A stretch of 64,000 nt of DNA from the NCBI GenBank assembly GCA_018907035.1, contig JACCIC010000019.1:835001-899000 (forward strand), in the 5' to 3' direction. The position numbers and the translations under genes were made by a program. Below the pieces are notes generated by a model. That model was given only the letters and a program-made list of their open reading frames with translations, was not told the origin of the DNA and searched no databases. Positions within the stretch are counted from its first letter, which is position 1, and each line of letters starts with the position of its first letter. Source of the DNA: Sycobia sp. Sy_11 (lineage: Eukaryota > Arthropoda > Insecta > Hymenoptera > Epichrysomallidae). Shown here piece after piece: positions 12,056 to 23,602 of the stretch.

Positions 12056-13100
12056 GTAAAAATAATCGCGACGGCTCGATCCCTTACCGATCGCCCTCTC
12101 ACCAATAATCTGAATTCTATAAACACATATAATAGATGGATTGAAGATCGAAGTACTGTGAGAATTTTTTTTTTTTTTTATAATAATTCCAAGTTTTAGA
12201 AACGCAACATTTGCTCTTTATTAACGATGTGCGAGTAATCGTCAGCCTTCAAATGTACCAATTGTGGCGGAAAATATCGTCTTGAGCCGATTCCGTTAGA
12301 TGCGCCGTTCGCTTCCTTTAAATGCAATTGATGCAGACTTTAAAGATCATTGGACCTGATGTGGAAGCGCTTATAAAAATGCAAGTTTGATTTGTTTGTG
12401 GACAGTTCATTTTGAAGATAGAATTTTAATATGTCAACTATATGACTTAATGAGCCTCGTTCACAACGAGTTGTATTGATACAAGTAGGTCTGTTCGAGA
12501 CGCTAATCATTAATATCATTATTATTCATGTTTTACGATTTATAACGAAAACCGACTATCCCCATGGCAGATCGAGCAATTAATCTAGCATCGATAAGGG
12601 CCTTGAAAGTTATTTAATACAATTTCTGCCATTATGCATCGATTATAGAAGAACTATGAAAAAAATAAATTCAATTTTTAATAACGTTCCCATCATATTT
12701 TTGGCATTCTCTTATCGAGATCAAAACAGTGTCAATCATAAGGCCTTACTGATCGCGAAAACGTATTATAAGATCGAGATAAAACATGGACTAACAAGAT
12801 TTTCCATTACCAATCTAATCGTTTTCATAAATAACCTATTGCCTTCGTATTGTAAAGCCCTAGAAACATCATAAAGTTAAAATAACAATCATTCCGGTAT
12901 ACATATCGACAAAAAATATACATCTAAAACCCGATTGTCAACAAATATCGGAAAATTTATAGTCGGAATTTCGAATTCTGCGAAGCGCTAATCATTCGCG
13001 AAAGAGAGATCGTTTCGACAAAAAAAAAAATTAACTTTGGTTCTCATATTATACAACGGTATAGGGAAAAAATTACACTTTGATTAAGGATTTTATTAAG
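12056..13100. other. Repeat-poor AT-rich stretch
   Basis: About 1 kb of AT-rich unique sequence. It contains a 72-codon ATG frame at 12656-12874 that looks no better than chance. No acceptor and donor pair was found. Confidence 0.5.
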
Positions 13101-13102
13101 AG

Positions 13103-13106
<4 letters not shown>

Positions 13107-13170
<64 letters not shown>

Positions 13171-13267
13171 GCGTTAGGGGGAAAAAGAAAGAATAAGAAG
13201 TGAGGGAGGAATAAAAGGGAGAGAGGGAGCGAAAAGAAATTCAAGTCTTGACTCGACAAAGATCCCT

Positions 13268-13303
<36 letters not shown>
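13107..13303. repeat. Two (TA)n microsatellites
   Basis: TA arrays at about 13107-13166 (one of the longest in the window) and 13270-13303, separated by a GA-rich spacer. Confidence 0.95.
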
Positions 13304-13305
<2 letters not shown>

Positions 13306-14400
13306 ATCAGCACGTCTGCCCACGTATTGACTATACATCACTGCGCCAGCTTCGCCGCGCGGCGTGGCGCGCGGGATGCTGGCGTAAGACCTTTTTTCTT
13401 TAACGAAGGGACCTCCTCCCCTCCCCCCCAACCACCTCCAATACCGTGTCTGGGTGTGCCTATGAGGGTGGCTTCTTTTTCATTGGAATTTGATTCGAGG
13501 GCCGAGAGCGATAGAGAGGGAGAGAGAAAGAGAGGCGTCGAGGAGCTTATTGACTTTTTTCTTATTTTGTTTTGGTTATTATCGGGTTAAAATCGAGTGC
13601 CTGTCTCGATTTCTCTCCCACCGAAGAGCAACGTTGACGAGAGTTAATTGAGGGAATATTTTGTTTAAATTTCCAGAGGAACCGTCGAAATTCACTTGGA
13701 CGAGGACAGAGCCAGCCGGTCGGACAGAGCAGCACTTGTGGGACGCGGTGGTTGATCTTTGATTTTTCTTTTTTTTTTTCACAACGAAATTCCTTAATAT
13801 CCAGAACCGAACGAAAGATTTCCGCGCCTTAATGGAAAATCAGCCAAAACGATTTGTTTATCACTGGAATATCATGGATCAAATTCGTGGGCAAAATGTC
13901 GTGACTTCCATTTCTCTTAAATACGGGTTTGCATCTGTGTGCGTGCGTATGTGTGTGTCTGTGTGTAGATATCTATAATAAATCCTTTGACAGGGATTTT
14001 TGTTCAACGTAATTCTCGTCGTGAACGAGAGATTAATTCGCGCAGCGGAGAGAACATCGCTTTCCGATCGAGACAAGGAAAGGATGAGAATAAGCTTGGT
14101 GAAATCCTTATAAGGAGTAGAACGATAAATTTAATATTTTTTCCGCCCTCATAAATATATGAAATAGTCACACTTGTGTAATAAGTTTATTTGGTATATT
14201 TTTGGACTTTCGTTAGTCTTACGGAATCATTAATATACTCTTAATTATTTTAAATATTAAATTCGGATTTTATTCTTCGCGTTTTTAACATAAAAATCAT
14301 TGTGTATTATGAAATTCTGAATTATTCTAAATTAATTATTGATAATTATTAGTAATAATTATGATTATTAATATCATAAGTATTCTGAAAATGTGATTTA
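13304..14400. other. Mixed stretch without recognisable genes
   Basis: A short CpG-rich patch (13320-13480) is followed by AT-rich sequence. A GTAAGACC string follows the CpG patch at about 13385 but has no supporting acceptor or initiation codon context. Nothing else is visible. Confidence 0.45.
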
Positions 14401-14410
14401 CAAGGAAATA

Positions 14411-14438
14411 TTTTTGTTTCTGTTTGTTACAGGTAAGA
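14411..14438 (+). promoter_or_regulatory. Candidate recursive splice site (ratchet point)
   Basis: A T-rich tract (TTTTTGTTTCTGTTTGTTAC) ends in AG at 14431-14432 and is followed directly by GTAAGA, making a juxtaposed acceptor and donor of zero exon length. In insects this arrangement marks stepwise removal of very long introns. Strand is +. A second strong donor (ACC|GTAAGTAAA) follows at 14481. Confidence 0.4.
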
Positions 14439-14480
14439 TTTCCAAGATAATCGGTCATTTATAATTATACGAAAAAAACC
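14433..14480 (+). other. Candidate recursive-splicing exon
   Basis: The 48 bases between the ratchet acceptor and the GTAAGTAAA donor at 14481 could be defined transiently as an exon. An alternative longer form would end at a CAG|GTGAGC donor at 14513/14514. The 48-base form is open in two frames, but every frame has a stop if the longer form is retained. Inference from splice motifs only. Confidence 0.25.
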
Positions 14481-14514
14481 GTAAGTAAAGCTCAGAATAA
14501 ACTTCAGCTCCAGG

Positions 14515-15030
14515 TGAGCAAAATATGTTACCAATTAATCAATTTCAATGCTAAATTATCTATCATGCATGGCACTTTAAAGTAACTAACGTTACTTAAA
14601 AGTGCTCGAGAATTTCATTTGTATTTCAGTTGTCGAAATTACTTCGACGCCCCCCACCCCTCGCAAATAAGACCAGAACGATTATTTTCGCCGACGAAAA
14701 AATAGCAGAACTCGATTCGTTTGTTGAATAAAGTTCTTCAATATGATCATACGAATTCCGCTGTACAGTTTTTTTTTGCGAAAAATTAGCTTCAGCCAAA
14801 AACTTCCAAAGCTTGCTCGAAGCTATATTAGTAGCGGGACTGCTCGAAATGGACTTGTAATAGGAAATTTTTTCAGCGATCCAAATAAATTACCAGGAGA
14901 CCGTGAAACATGTTTAAACTCTCGTGCAAAGGTGCGAACATTTAATATGCCTTATCGAGGGTAGGCGATCCGACATCTCGCCCCTCGTTCTAACACGCGC
15001 GCCTACGTCTGGCAATATATACATTGTGTA
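14515..15030. other. AT-rich stretch downstream of ratchet point
   Basis: Unique AT-rich sequence with short frames. Nothing recognisable. Confidence 0.5.
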
Positions 15031-15033
15031 CTA

Positions 15034-15035
<2 letters not shown>

Positions 15036-15073
<38 letters not shown>
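15036..15073. repeat. (TA)n microsatellite
   Basis: TA array followed by a 300-base CpG-rich patch (15100-15420) that is open in the + frame but carries no start or splice support. Confidence 0.92.
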
Positions 15074-15076
<3 letters not shown>

Positions 15077-17140
15077 CTTCTGTTTTTTATGTACCTATAG
15101 TCGCGCTCTGTGCTGAAGGCCGGCGAAATCGCGTATTAGAGGCGTACGTAGGTACCTACTTGGCAACGATGTGGTTGGCGGCTACGCCGACAGATGTCGA
15201 CCGCGAGCGCGCGCGCATACGGCGTGCTCACAGGCGGCGCGCTGATAAGGGAGATAAAGCCTTTTGCCGCGCTCTTCTCTTATCCTTTATATACTATTTT
15301 ATCATATCGCGCGCGATGGTCGGTCATGCAGCGATCTGTACTCGAGCTATAGCAGCTAGCAGTGCGCACGCGCTCGTGTTTTAATGCCGCGAGCTGGCGC
15401 GCGTGGCGGGTTCGAACTAACGGCGACCGGTATGGTCAAACGCTACTTTGCTTTTTTTAAGCGAGAGAACGCGCGGTTGATATAGTGAAGTGATAGAGAT
15501 TATATATATATATATATTTGCAGCCGTTTATCAGAACTTTTCTCGAGCTCCGATGGCGGGCGCTCGACTCGCTGCTGAGCCAAATGGATTTATTTGTAGT
15601 GATTTAAAGTTTTAGAAGTTTTTTCCATTTGATATTCTTAACGGTTATTTGGGATAATTCACTATAAGAACTTGAGAATAATAACGAGAATTACAATGAT
15701 CTATAGTTTTGAAACATTCCACATTTGTAATTAGCGAGAGCCTCCTGTTCATTTAAAATTTTCATACAAGATGGTGTGGAATTTGATAAGAAACGAGAGA
15801 GAAAGATAGAGAGAAAAAAGGAGATAAATACAAGTGTACAATCCTTAATTACGGTACGACATTTTGATATCGAATAAAATCGAGCGGAATTGATTTATAT
15901 GAAGTATTGATAAGATTAGCCAAAATGCTCATTTGGAAGCTCCCCAGTGATAAATGGATAACTATGAAAATAACTATATTTATTCATCGAATTTGTACGA
16001 TATTTCCTATAAACATGTATACCTCAAGGCTCGAGCTCGATAATAAATCCAACGTTTAGTAACTCAGGAGTAAAGCCAACAAAGTGCAGCGCTCCCGGCA
16101 AACAGTATATACATTTGTTCGACGGGCAGGCGGAGTTTGCTCGCGCAATCCCAGTCCGAGCTCCCCCCCCCCCCCCGAGTCGGAGGGAATTCTTTCGCTC
16201 TCCGTACTCTCATTTTTTTTCCACGCGAACCTTATATATATATCAACCGTTTCTTGGTTTTTTTTTTTTGTTTTTTTTTCCGTTCGTGCGCGCGATTACG
16301 CGGGATCGGTCGCGCCATCGCTCGCGTCGGCCGAGCTCGTTCAAGAAACTGCAGACGCAGCCAAGTAAAGACCGATTCCCAAATTCTCCGTGTAGAGTGT
16401 CCGTTGGAATTGGGAGCGCGTTGGCTCTTGCATTTTCCAGGATCCGGCGAGCTGAAAATGTTCTTTTTAAAATTTATTACCTCGTCGAAATTTTCGTTTC
16501 TCTAATAACGAGCTTCGCTCAACGGTTTTTCATTTGGTTTTTTGATTTTTTTTTACATTGTGATTATTTTGCGGGCCAAGTGAGCAGAGAGGCCATACGT
16601 CTATGCTGAAAGACCATCCTGACAAATAACAATGACGTTCTTAGGCAATTTCAATATTCAAGAAATTTCTATAAAGTTACTTCCACTGGTGTATGATTAA
16701 TGGAATATCAAAAAATACAAAGCAACTTTTTTGTTATAATTAAACAAAACTAAAGAATAATTACGTATACACGTTTCGACTTAGAACAGTTATTTGGATT
16801 AATTGATGGGACGACTGTTGTGCCATTCCTAGCCTTTCCAGGAGAATGAAAAATTTATCTATACATATAATTGGACCGAAGCAAATCTACGCCGATTTAC
16901 GAATGAAACTTGAGATTTAATTTCCCATCGTGAGGATAATTCGTGAATTTTTCGACAAATTTTTATGCAAAATATTTCGGTGCATCAACATCCAATGGCG
17001 GGGGGGGGGGGCATGATTTGCAATGAATTTTAAACTAACTATAGAAATTGCCCGGCTTCTCGTGTTTGCTTCCCTTTTACCGCTGTGCGCTAGCCGCTAT
17101 TGGTGTCGTGAAACGCCTACTGCGCTTACGCAGCCGCGAG
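15074..17140. other. Mixed stretch without recognisable genes
   Basis: The CpG-rich patch 15100-15420 gives way to AT-rich sequence with a small TA run (about 15502-15518), C and T homopolymers near 16165-16280 and a G10 run near 17000. Frames through 16084-16600 depend on homopolymers. No splice pair was found. Confidence 0.45.
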
Positions 17141-17144
17141 TATA

Positions 17145-17406
17145 CGCACGCACACACACACACACACACACACATGGACATGCGCACACAGTGTGCAACA
17201 CTTTCACATTCGGTGCTCCCTAAGTGGTGACTGGGCGGGGGGGGGGGTCACTTCCATCAGACACTCTCTTTCCCCTATATTTCTCGGGACAGATACATGC
17301 ACGCGCGCGCACACACACACTTATATACCACGGAAAGGATCTACGCTCGCTGAAGAAAGCGAAACTGCTTTATAAATGTGTTTGTGTGTATAAATGTATG
17401 CACGCT

Positions 17407-17452
<46 letters not shown>

Positions 17453-17468
17453 TCACCACACACACACA

Positions 17469-17508
<40 letters not shown>

Positions 17509-17725
17509 GTACACAATCTACGTAGACGAGAAAGAGAACGCGCCCGTTGCGTAATCAGCGCGCGAGCCGCTCGGTGCGTTGCCCCGACGCTTATATATAT
17601 ATGCGCCGCGGCTCGCGTGTTATTGGGGCAATGGGCGCTCGGTATAGACGCTGCATCGTCATATAAGAAGGGCCGCTGCGCGCGCGACGTGGCGAGGCGG
17701 AGAGAGAGAGAGAGAGAGAGAGAGT
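17145..17725. repeat. Clustered (CA)n, (TA)n and (GA)n microsatellites
   Basis: (CA)n 17149-17174, CA and CG runs near 17300, (TA)n 17407-17451, (CA)n about 17455-17470, (TA)n 17476-17503 and (GA)n 17699-17724. The TA-CA-TA order makes a compound array. Confidence 0.9.
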
Positions 17726-18660
17726 GATCGAGTTTTCGGTGTCACCGTGGGCACCGGGGACAGCTTCCGACTCGAGCGGAATTTCACCACCGCCGCGACC
17801 GCCTCCTTTCGCCCGGCCGCGCGCTTGTTGCGCGCCGAACGCGGAGAAAGTTATCGGTCCTCGCTCGCAGCGGCGAACTTTGCGCGCGCGCGCCTGTGTC
17901 TGCATCTGTATGAAGATCGGGCCGCGTCTGTGGGATCGCGCGAAAAATCCCGATAACGGGAGTTGCGAGCGGCATAAACAAACGGTCGACTTTCCGCGGA
18001 TATGGGGGGGGGGCAGGCTCACCGACTGTATCGATATGTGTATTGCTTCCACCCCCCCCTCTCTCTCTCTCTTTAAATCCAAAATGAAAAAACTCTCGCC
18101 GACAGAATCAGCGCACCGTCGATTTGTAATATTCTGTACTGGAAAAATTCCGCATGCCTACCGATAACGATTTCAATTTCGCGCTACTGATCAAGCAAAG
18201 GAACGCTTGATAATGACTAGTGATAAAAACGTTGCATTTTAGATTCGGCGGTGGATCAACGTTTGATCATTGAAAATCAGAACGTGCATCGATGGTGCTG
18301 AAAATTATTAGTCGTCTATTGTCAAAACATAACGAATTCTTTAAAAATTTATCTAAAAATCGAACAATGGGATCTCTATCATCTTATATATATATACACA
18401 ACTTTGAACCATTCATTTCGAATCCTCACCAGCATCCGTTCGGTACATTAAAACGAAAGTTCGCTAAGAAAAAAAAAACAAAATCAAGCAATCTTCGTCC
18501 CTCATCCTTGTTCGACAATGTTGCTCGACACAAGGTCCGGAAGAATATGAAAATCACCCCTCCGCTTGACGAACGTATTATGTGCTATCGCGTGTACGAT
18601 ATATTGCGAATCCCACGCATCTGCCTTTCATTTGAATATTACGCTCGACTGTCCTGCATC
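17726..18660. other. CpG-rich block, then AT-rich block
   Basis: 17726-18000 is CpG-rich with open frames on both strands and no splice pair. 18060-18660 is AT-rich and contains a minimally interrupted + frame (18292-18660) that runs into the TA array. No family was recognised. Confidence 0.45.

Positions 18661-18664
<4 letters not shown>

Positions 18665-18720
<56 letters not shown>
18665..18720. repeat. (TA)n microsatellite
   Basis: Long pure TA array at the junction between an AT-rich block and a CpG-rich block (18722-19075). Confidence 0.95.
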
Positions 18721-18721
<1 letters not shown>

Positions 18722-18723
<2 letters not shown>

Positions 18724-19140
18724 TGCACCCGTGCATGTCAGGCTGGTGGCGCCGACGAACGGTCGCGGCATCGCGCCGAACCGCACGACGCGTGCATAGA
18801 GATATCAAGCGGGGAAAGCCCCCGCGCGTCGGATGCAGAGGTATCCCCAGCGTGCAGTGCGGCAAAGATCGCTGATCTCTCTCTCTTCTCTCTCCCTCTC
18901 TCTCCCTCTCTCTCCCGCGCCGTCGCGGTCGTCGAGCCGTGCGCGAGCGCCGCGAGCACACAAGTGCAATTCCCTCCTCCTTCTCCTCCCACCTCCCGCC
19001 CCCCCCCTCGTCCCGTGCGCCCCACTGAGCTCGCGGCGGCCGCGGAGAGTTCAGTCACTCCGTAACCTCCTTTCGATCGAAACTATTACATGCGCTAGCT
19101 ATATAGCGCTGCAGTGATTCTCATCGAGACTGTACGATGT
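18722..19140. other. CpG-rich block without a called exon
   Basis: CpG-dense sequence with pyrimidine-rich runs (18876-18916, 18968-19015). Long frames on both strands reflect high GC content and CT runs. Possible promoter or enhancer island; no TATA and initiator pair was seen. Confidence 0.4.
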
Positions 19141-19148
19141 GCTGCGGG

Positions 19149-19150
<2 letters not shown>

Positions 19151-19197
<47 letters not shown>

Positions 19198-19427
19198 GAC
19201 ATAATAGGCAGTATGAGTCTCCATTTTTACTTTCATCGCGCCGGTTATATATAATACATATGCGAGCCGATGACTCTCGCGCCGACGTGCACTTTTGTGA
19301 ATCAAATATTTTCTATCTTTTTTTTTCTTTTTTCGTCTATCGCAGTACGGGAATCCCATTTTTTTACTCATAGTCCCATTTAACATATGTATAACTAGTA
19401 TTATATATATATATATATATATATATA
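19151..19427. repeat. (CT)n and (TA)n microsatellites
   Basis: CT array at about 19151-19197 and TA array at about 19403-19427, with an AT-rich spacer containing a T run. Confidence 0.92.
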
Positions 19428-20260
19428 ACATATATATATTTTAGATGGTATGCATGGAAGATTTGCGACTAGAAATGAAAAACAAGCGCGCATCCTATCT
19501 TATAGAACCTTCAGATCCATCGCGCTACCTTACTCCATTTTATCACATACAGGAATTTATATTGAAGCAAAAGGAGAAGAAATTTTGAAAACACGAGTGT
19601 GTGAAATTTAATGATTTAATCAATTAAAAGATCGGTAATATATTTTAAAAATAATAAATTTTTGTAAATGTTACATTTGAATTATCTCTGGTCCTTCTAC
19701 AATAAGTATAATGAAAGATATTCTTAAATTTCATCTCTATCGATCGATTGATTTTACTGAAATCCTATACCCTCCGTGACTTTACACATTACAGTAACTT
19801 CCTATCACAGCTGCAAATCACGTGGATACGAACAGGTCTTAGACCCCACGAATCATTGATCATGATGTCTGTTTATTGCAGAAAACATAGATGTATAATA
19901 TAATGATCCTTATAACATATTTCCGACGCTTATTCTTTGTTTTACAATTGAAACGTGGCCCGCCCCCTCCTCTTTAATATTTCAAGTATATATTGGCCGC
20001 GACGATCGGATCTCGCACTTTCTCTAATAATCAGACGCAACTCTCTCGTACAAACCGAAGAGGAGGGCCTCGGCATCACCCGGGAGAAAATGAGCTGCCG
20101 ATTTTCACTCCTTGACCCCCTCCCCACAACCGTTATATATGTATGTATGTATGTATATATGTATGTATGCATGTATGAGTAGAAAGTAAAAGTGCAAAGC
20201 AAGAAAGGCGGTGGGCGTGCGATTGTGTATGTGCATCTGTGAATATGTGTGTGCAATGTT
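19428..20260. other. AT-rich stretch without recognisable genes
   Basis: Unique AT-rich sequence, ending in short TATG repeats near 20140-20175. Nothing else is visible. Confidence 0.5.
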
Positions 20261-20264
20261 CAAG

Positions 20265-20319
<55 letters not shown>

Positions 20320-20440
20320 ATATATAAATAAAGACAGGCCGTATGAAGACAGAGAGAGAGAGAGAGAGAGAGAGAGTATGACAGATAGACAGAGAGGGAC
20401 AGGGAACACTATATATAGAGAGAGAGAGAGAGAGAGAGGG
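20265..20440. repeat. (TA)n-(TG)n compound array with flanking GA arrays
   Basis: TA (about 20265-20305) passes directly into TG (about 20305-20320), followed by GA arrays at 20351-20373 and 20418-20440. Confidence 0.92.
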
Positions 20441-21360
20441 AGGTCGCACGTATACACACGAGCGTCGCGTGTCCTCGCGCGGTCGCTGCACCGATCGGCC
20501 GCGAGTCAGTCGGTCGACATTGAGCAACCGGTTCGCGATGCGATGTGCCTGTTACTTTTTTTCTATCTTGGTTTTTTCTTTCTTTTTTTTTTTTTGTTGC
20601 TCGACGTTATGATAAAGAAAAGTGAGAAAAGCGCGCGAACGCCCCGAGAATTGTACACACACACACACACACAGATACACACAAACACATATAATATACG
20701 CTGTAATGCATTTGAGTATAGAGCAAAATAGACCGCGCGACTCGTCCTGGAATTTTTCCGAAATGTTTTCAAAGGATCCATTTATGTATATAATGATGGG
20801 TCCGCGGGAGTGTCGCTATCGTACGGTATTCTGAATGGAAATCGAATTTCACCCGCCCCCCCCCCCCGTTATTCCAGGGAAAGCGAATTTGCTTTTGTTA
20901 TATGCTAATCCGCAAACTAAATATATATATAAATATATAAATATATACACCCGTAACCGATCTCGTATAAGGGCAACGAACGCGCGAGCCCTCCGGCTCA
21001 TTACGAGAGCTCTATATATAAATGTACGCGCGCGATACGAAGAGCTTTAAAAGGACCATGGACGCGTTTCTCCGAATCGCCCGAGCTCTCTTTCGCGCCC
21101 GCGCCGCGCTCGATCCCGCCGGTGCGCGGCGTTGAGCAAGCGAGAGCGAGCGAGTCGCCTCGATAGCGCTCGTTGAACCCGCGGGAATCTAGGTCGGGGC
21201 GCGCGCGCGAGCCCGAGACAGAACAAGTGGGATAGAGGGGGGGGGGAGTGAGGAGAGATGGAAAAGAGTAGCGGGTGAGCGAGCGAGCGAACGAGTGCAT
21301 ATGCGTATCGGCGGACGAACGCATACGTACGGAGGCGCGTTGTATTTTATTATATGATAT

Positions 21361-21361
<1 letters not shown>
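20441..21361. other. Mixed stretch with homopolymers and a CpG-rich patch
   Basis: It contains a T-rich tract (20560-20597), a short CA array (20656-20672), a C9 run near 20860 and a CpG-rich patch (21060-21230). No splice-supported exon was identified. Confidence 0.45.
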
Positions 21362-21414
<53 letters not shown>

Positions 21415-21707
21415 CTACGCGCAGGCCTGTCCAGTGTAAATGGAGAGCAATTATTAATGATATTGCCTCGCCCGCGAGTGATCCAGCGGCAAGAGGGAGG
21501 AGATGCTCCGTGCTTTTACTTTCTTATAATATGTGTATATATATATATATATAATGAAGGAAAAACTCGCCGCGTGTTAGGTAGGAGAGCGATAGGAAAC
21601 ATTTGCGGTGGGAGATAAATTGCTTAGGGAACGAGGAAATGGTATAGAAATGGAAATTGCCAGAAAGTTTAATTATCTCGGGATAAAATTTATAAGATTT
21701 CGTCTGA

Positions 21708-21757
<50 letters not shown>
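21362..21757. repeat. Two long (TA)n microsatellites
   Basis: TA arrays at about 21362-21408 and 21713-21757, with a shorter one near 21537-21553 between them. Confidence 0.94.
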
Positions 21758-21758
<1 letters not shown>

Positions 21759-21776
21759 CCATACACATACGTATAC

Positions 21777-22121
21777 TCATATACATATATATTGGGCGAT
21801 AATGGCCAAAATGCTGGGGCACGGGTGCTCCATCGGCGGTCTCATGCCGATGACTGATTTACCCGCCCGAACTGACACTCGACGTCCCTCGCGTCCATCT
21901 CGATCGACGCAACACAAGTTCTTTTTGGACTTGAGGGATTCGAATTCGCAAGCAGTGCGAACATCCGCGAAACGCAATTTTTGTCCGGTCACAGGCCGAA
22001 TTGACTTGAACAGAATGGCTACGTTCATTTTTTTTCTGACATATATTACATTATTTGTGTATATAATTACGTGACAAAATCGAAAAAATTGAGATGAAAA
22101 ATATCCCCTATAAAGCGACAT
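21777..22121 (-). CDS. Weak candidate small ORF (114 codons)
   Basis: An ATG at 22119-22121 opens 114 codons free of simple sequence. The opposite strand is also open from an ATG at 21802 (90 codons), so the stretch lacks stops on both strands. No domain, signal peptide or splice context supports either frame, and a frame of this size is expected by chance in a window of this length. Confidence 0.12.
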   Translation of the reverse strand: MSLYRGYFSSQFFRFCHVIIYTNNVIYVRKKMNVAILFKSIRPVTGQKLRFADVRTACEFESLKSKKNLCCVDRDGREGRRVSVRAGKSVIGMRPPMEHPCPSILAIIAQYICI

Positions 22122-22890
22122 ATCTATAGTTTAAACGAGTGAAAAAACTGTATCGCTGAAAACGTTCAGGCTCGTTATCTCACATCTCGTACGTAGTTCT
22201 CGACTTGCTTCACAGCGCGCGAAAATCAAAGCTATCATAAATGAAATAATAATAATAATCATAGTAATAATAATTTCTCGCTTGCAAACGCTTATGTATT
22301 GGCCGTCCGACGGTGAGAAACGAGGTCCGTGCATTTCAATGCTATTAATATGAAAGTGCAGCACCGACGGTGCGTTTAATTATGCGCGTTTATAAAATTT
22401 TACTCTTACGGCTTTTCAAGCTGAAAAATTAGAGCTTCGTCTACGCGTTGATTGCGTTTTTATCTACGGAAATCTCGCTCCGGACCGTGGCCAAACGAGG
22501 ACATTACTTTGGATTTGCGGCGTAGCCGTCGATTTTCCAAAGCATTCGCCTTTAACCTCCGCCGAACGTTACATTAAGTGAATTCACGCAGTGCTCGTGT
22601 TTTTTTTTTGGGGCTCGCAAAAATTCGAACGATCGTTCGTTTATCGCCGGCGTAGACCCAGCGCACCGGCGGGCAGACACGAGTAATCCGCGGCCTCTCT
22701 CGAGGCATTGCGCCGAAAGGAAAAAACCCCAATTTCGAGCTTTTGTATCTTTAACTATCCGGACCGAGACCTCGATCGCCCGCTACTTCGCCGAAATCGA
22801 GTACCGCCGCCGCCGCCGCCGCCGCCGCTGCGACTCTTGTAACTCATAATCGTATTTCGCTACTCGTCTATTCTATTTGCGAGCTCGTTC
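22122..22890. other. Repeat-poor block with a GC-balanced island
   Basis: The sequence is free of long dinucleotide arrays until 22899. It holds a 14-bp perfect palindrome (22626-22639) and a (CCG)n run (22801-22829). The block 22440-22800 is mixed in composition and could be a regulatory element; no coding signal was seen. Confidence 0.45.
22801..22829. repeat. (CCG)n trinucleotide repeat
   Basis: About nine CCG units. They are not in a convincing reading frame. Confidence 0.9.
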
Positions 22891-22894
22891 TTTC

Positions 22895-22898
<4 letters not shown>

Positions 22899-22935
<37 letters not shown>
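22899..22935. repeat. (GA)n microsatellite
   Basis: Pure GA array of about 37 bases, followed within 25 bases by an 18-bp palindrome (22957-22974). Confidence 0.95.
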
Positions 22936-22936
<1 letters not shown>

Positions 22937-22956
22937 GTGTGTCGCGCTCACACCAT

Positions 22957-23006
22957 ACATCTATATATAGATGTACAAGCGCATCGCCATATCTAGATGT
23001 ACAAGC
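22957..23006. repeat. 18-bp palindrome and duplicated TAGATGTACAAGC
   Basis: ACATCTATATATAGATGT (22957-22974) is a perfect palindrome. The 13-mer TAGATGTACAAGC occurs at 22968-22980 and again at 22994-23006, giving a 26-base spaced direct repeat that overlaps the palindrome. Confidence 0.8.
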
Positions 23007-23452
23007 CACCCTGAGAGGGATGGTAAGCTCCCCGTCGCTCGCGCGCGATTTTGCGAAATCGAATGGGGGGGGGTAGCACCAGATGAGGGCAAAAATAATT
23101 ATTCGATCTAATACATATATATATATATAGCTACACCTATAGCTATATATTTCGCCGAGTTGATAATTTTGAGACAGTTTATTGCCACGAAATCGCGACG
23201 ATTTATAAATATATATATAATATATTATGTCCTTATCGATTAGGTCAATCATGATTAAGAACTTCTCTTCGGGACGTTACATTACAACAAGACGAATTAT
23301 GATGGATTCCCCCCCCCCCATTTATCGAACTGCGCTGATTTATCTCGTATTTGTGCATAGTACCCTGCTCTGATTACGCCCCCCTCCCCGCCGACCTTAC
23401 CTGGTTCCGTCCGCGCCAATAAATCTCAATTGTGTTCTACCTTCGACGATTG

Positions 23453-23456
<4 letters not shown>

Positions 23457-23514
<58 letters not shown>

Positions 23515-23541
23515 CACGAAAGCTTCCTGTCCCAATTATAT

Positions 23542-23600
<59 letters not shown>
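23457..23600. repeat. Paired long (TA)n arrays
   Basis: Two TA arrays of about 54 and 60 bases (23457-23510 and about 23538-23600) are separated by only about 27 unique bases. An ATATCGAT junction occurs in both, suggesting local duplication. Confidence 0.93.

Positions 23601-23602
<2 letters not shown>

Noticed and set aside
15074..15384. CpG-rich + frame ending in SSAHALVF
   Set aside because: Openness is explained by high GC content, the apparent start lies inside a TA repeat, and no splice sites were found.
18292..18660. 120-codon + frame before a TA array
   Set aside because: The sequence is AT-rich, has no domain, runs straight into YIYIYI and has no splice signals; it is likely chance.
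21930..21975. Second T-arm-like GATTCGAATTC on the minus strand
   Set aside because: The stem does not pair and no D-arm or acceptor stem is present.
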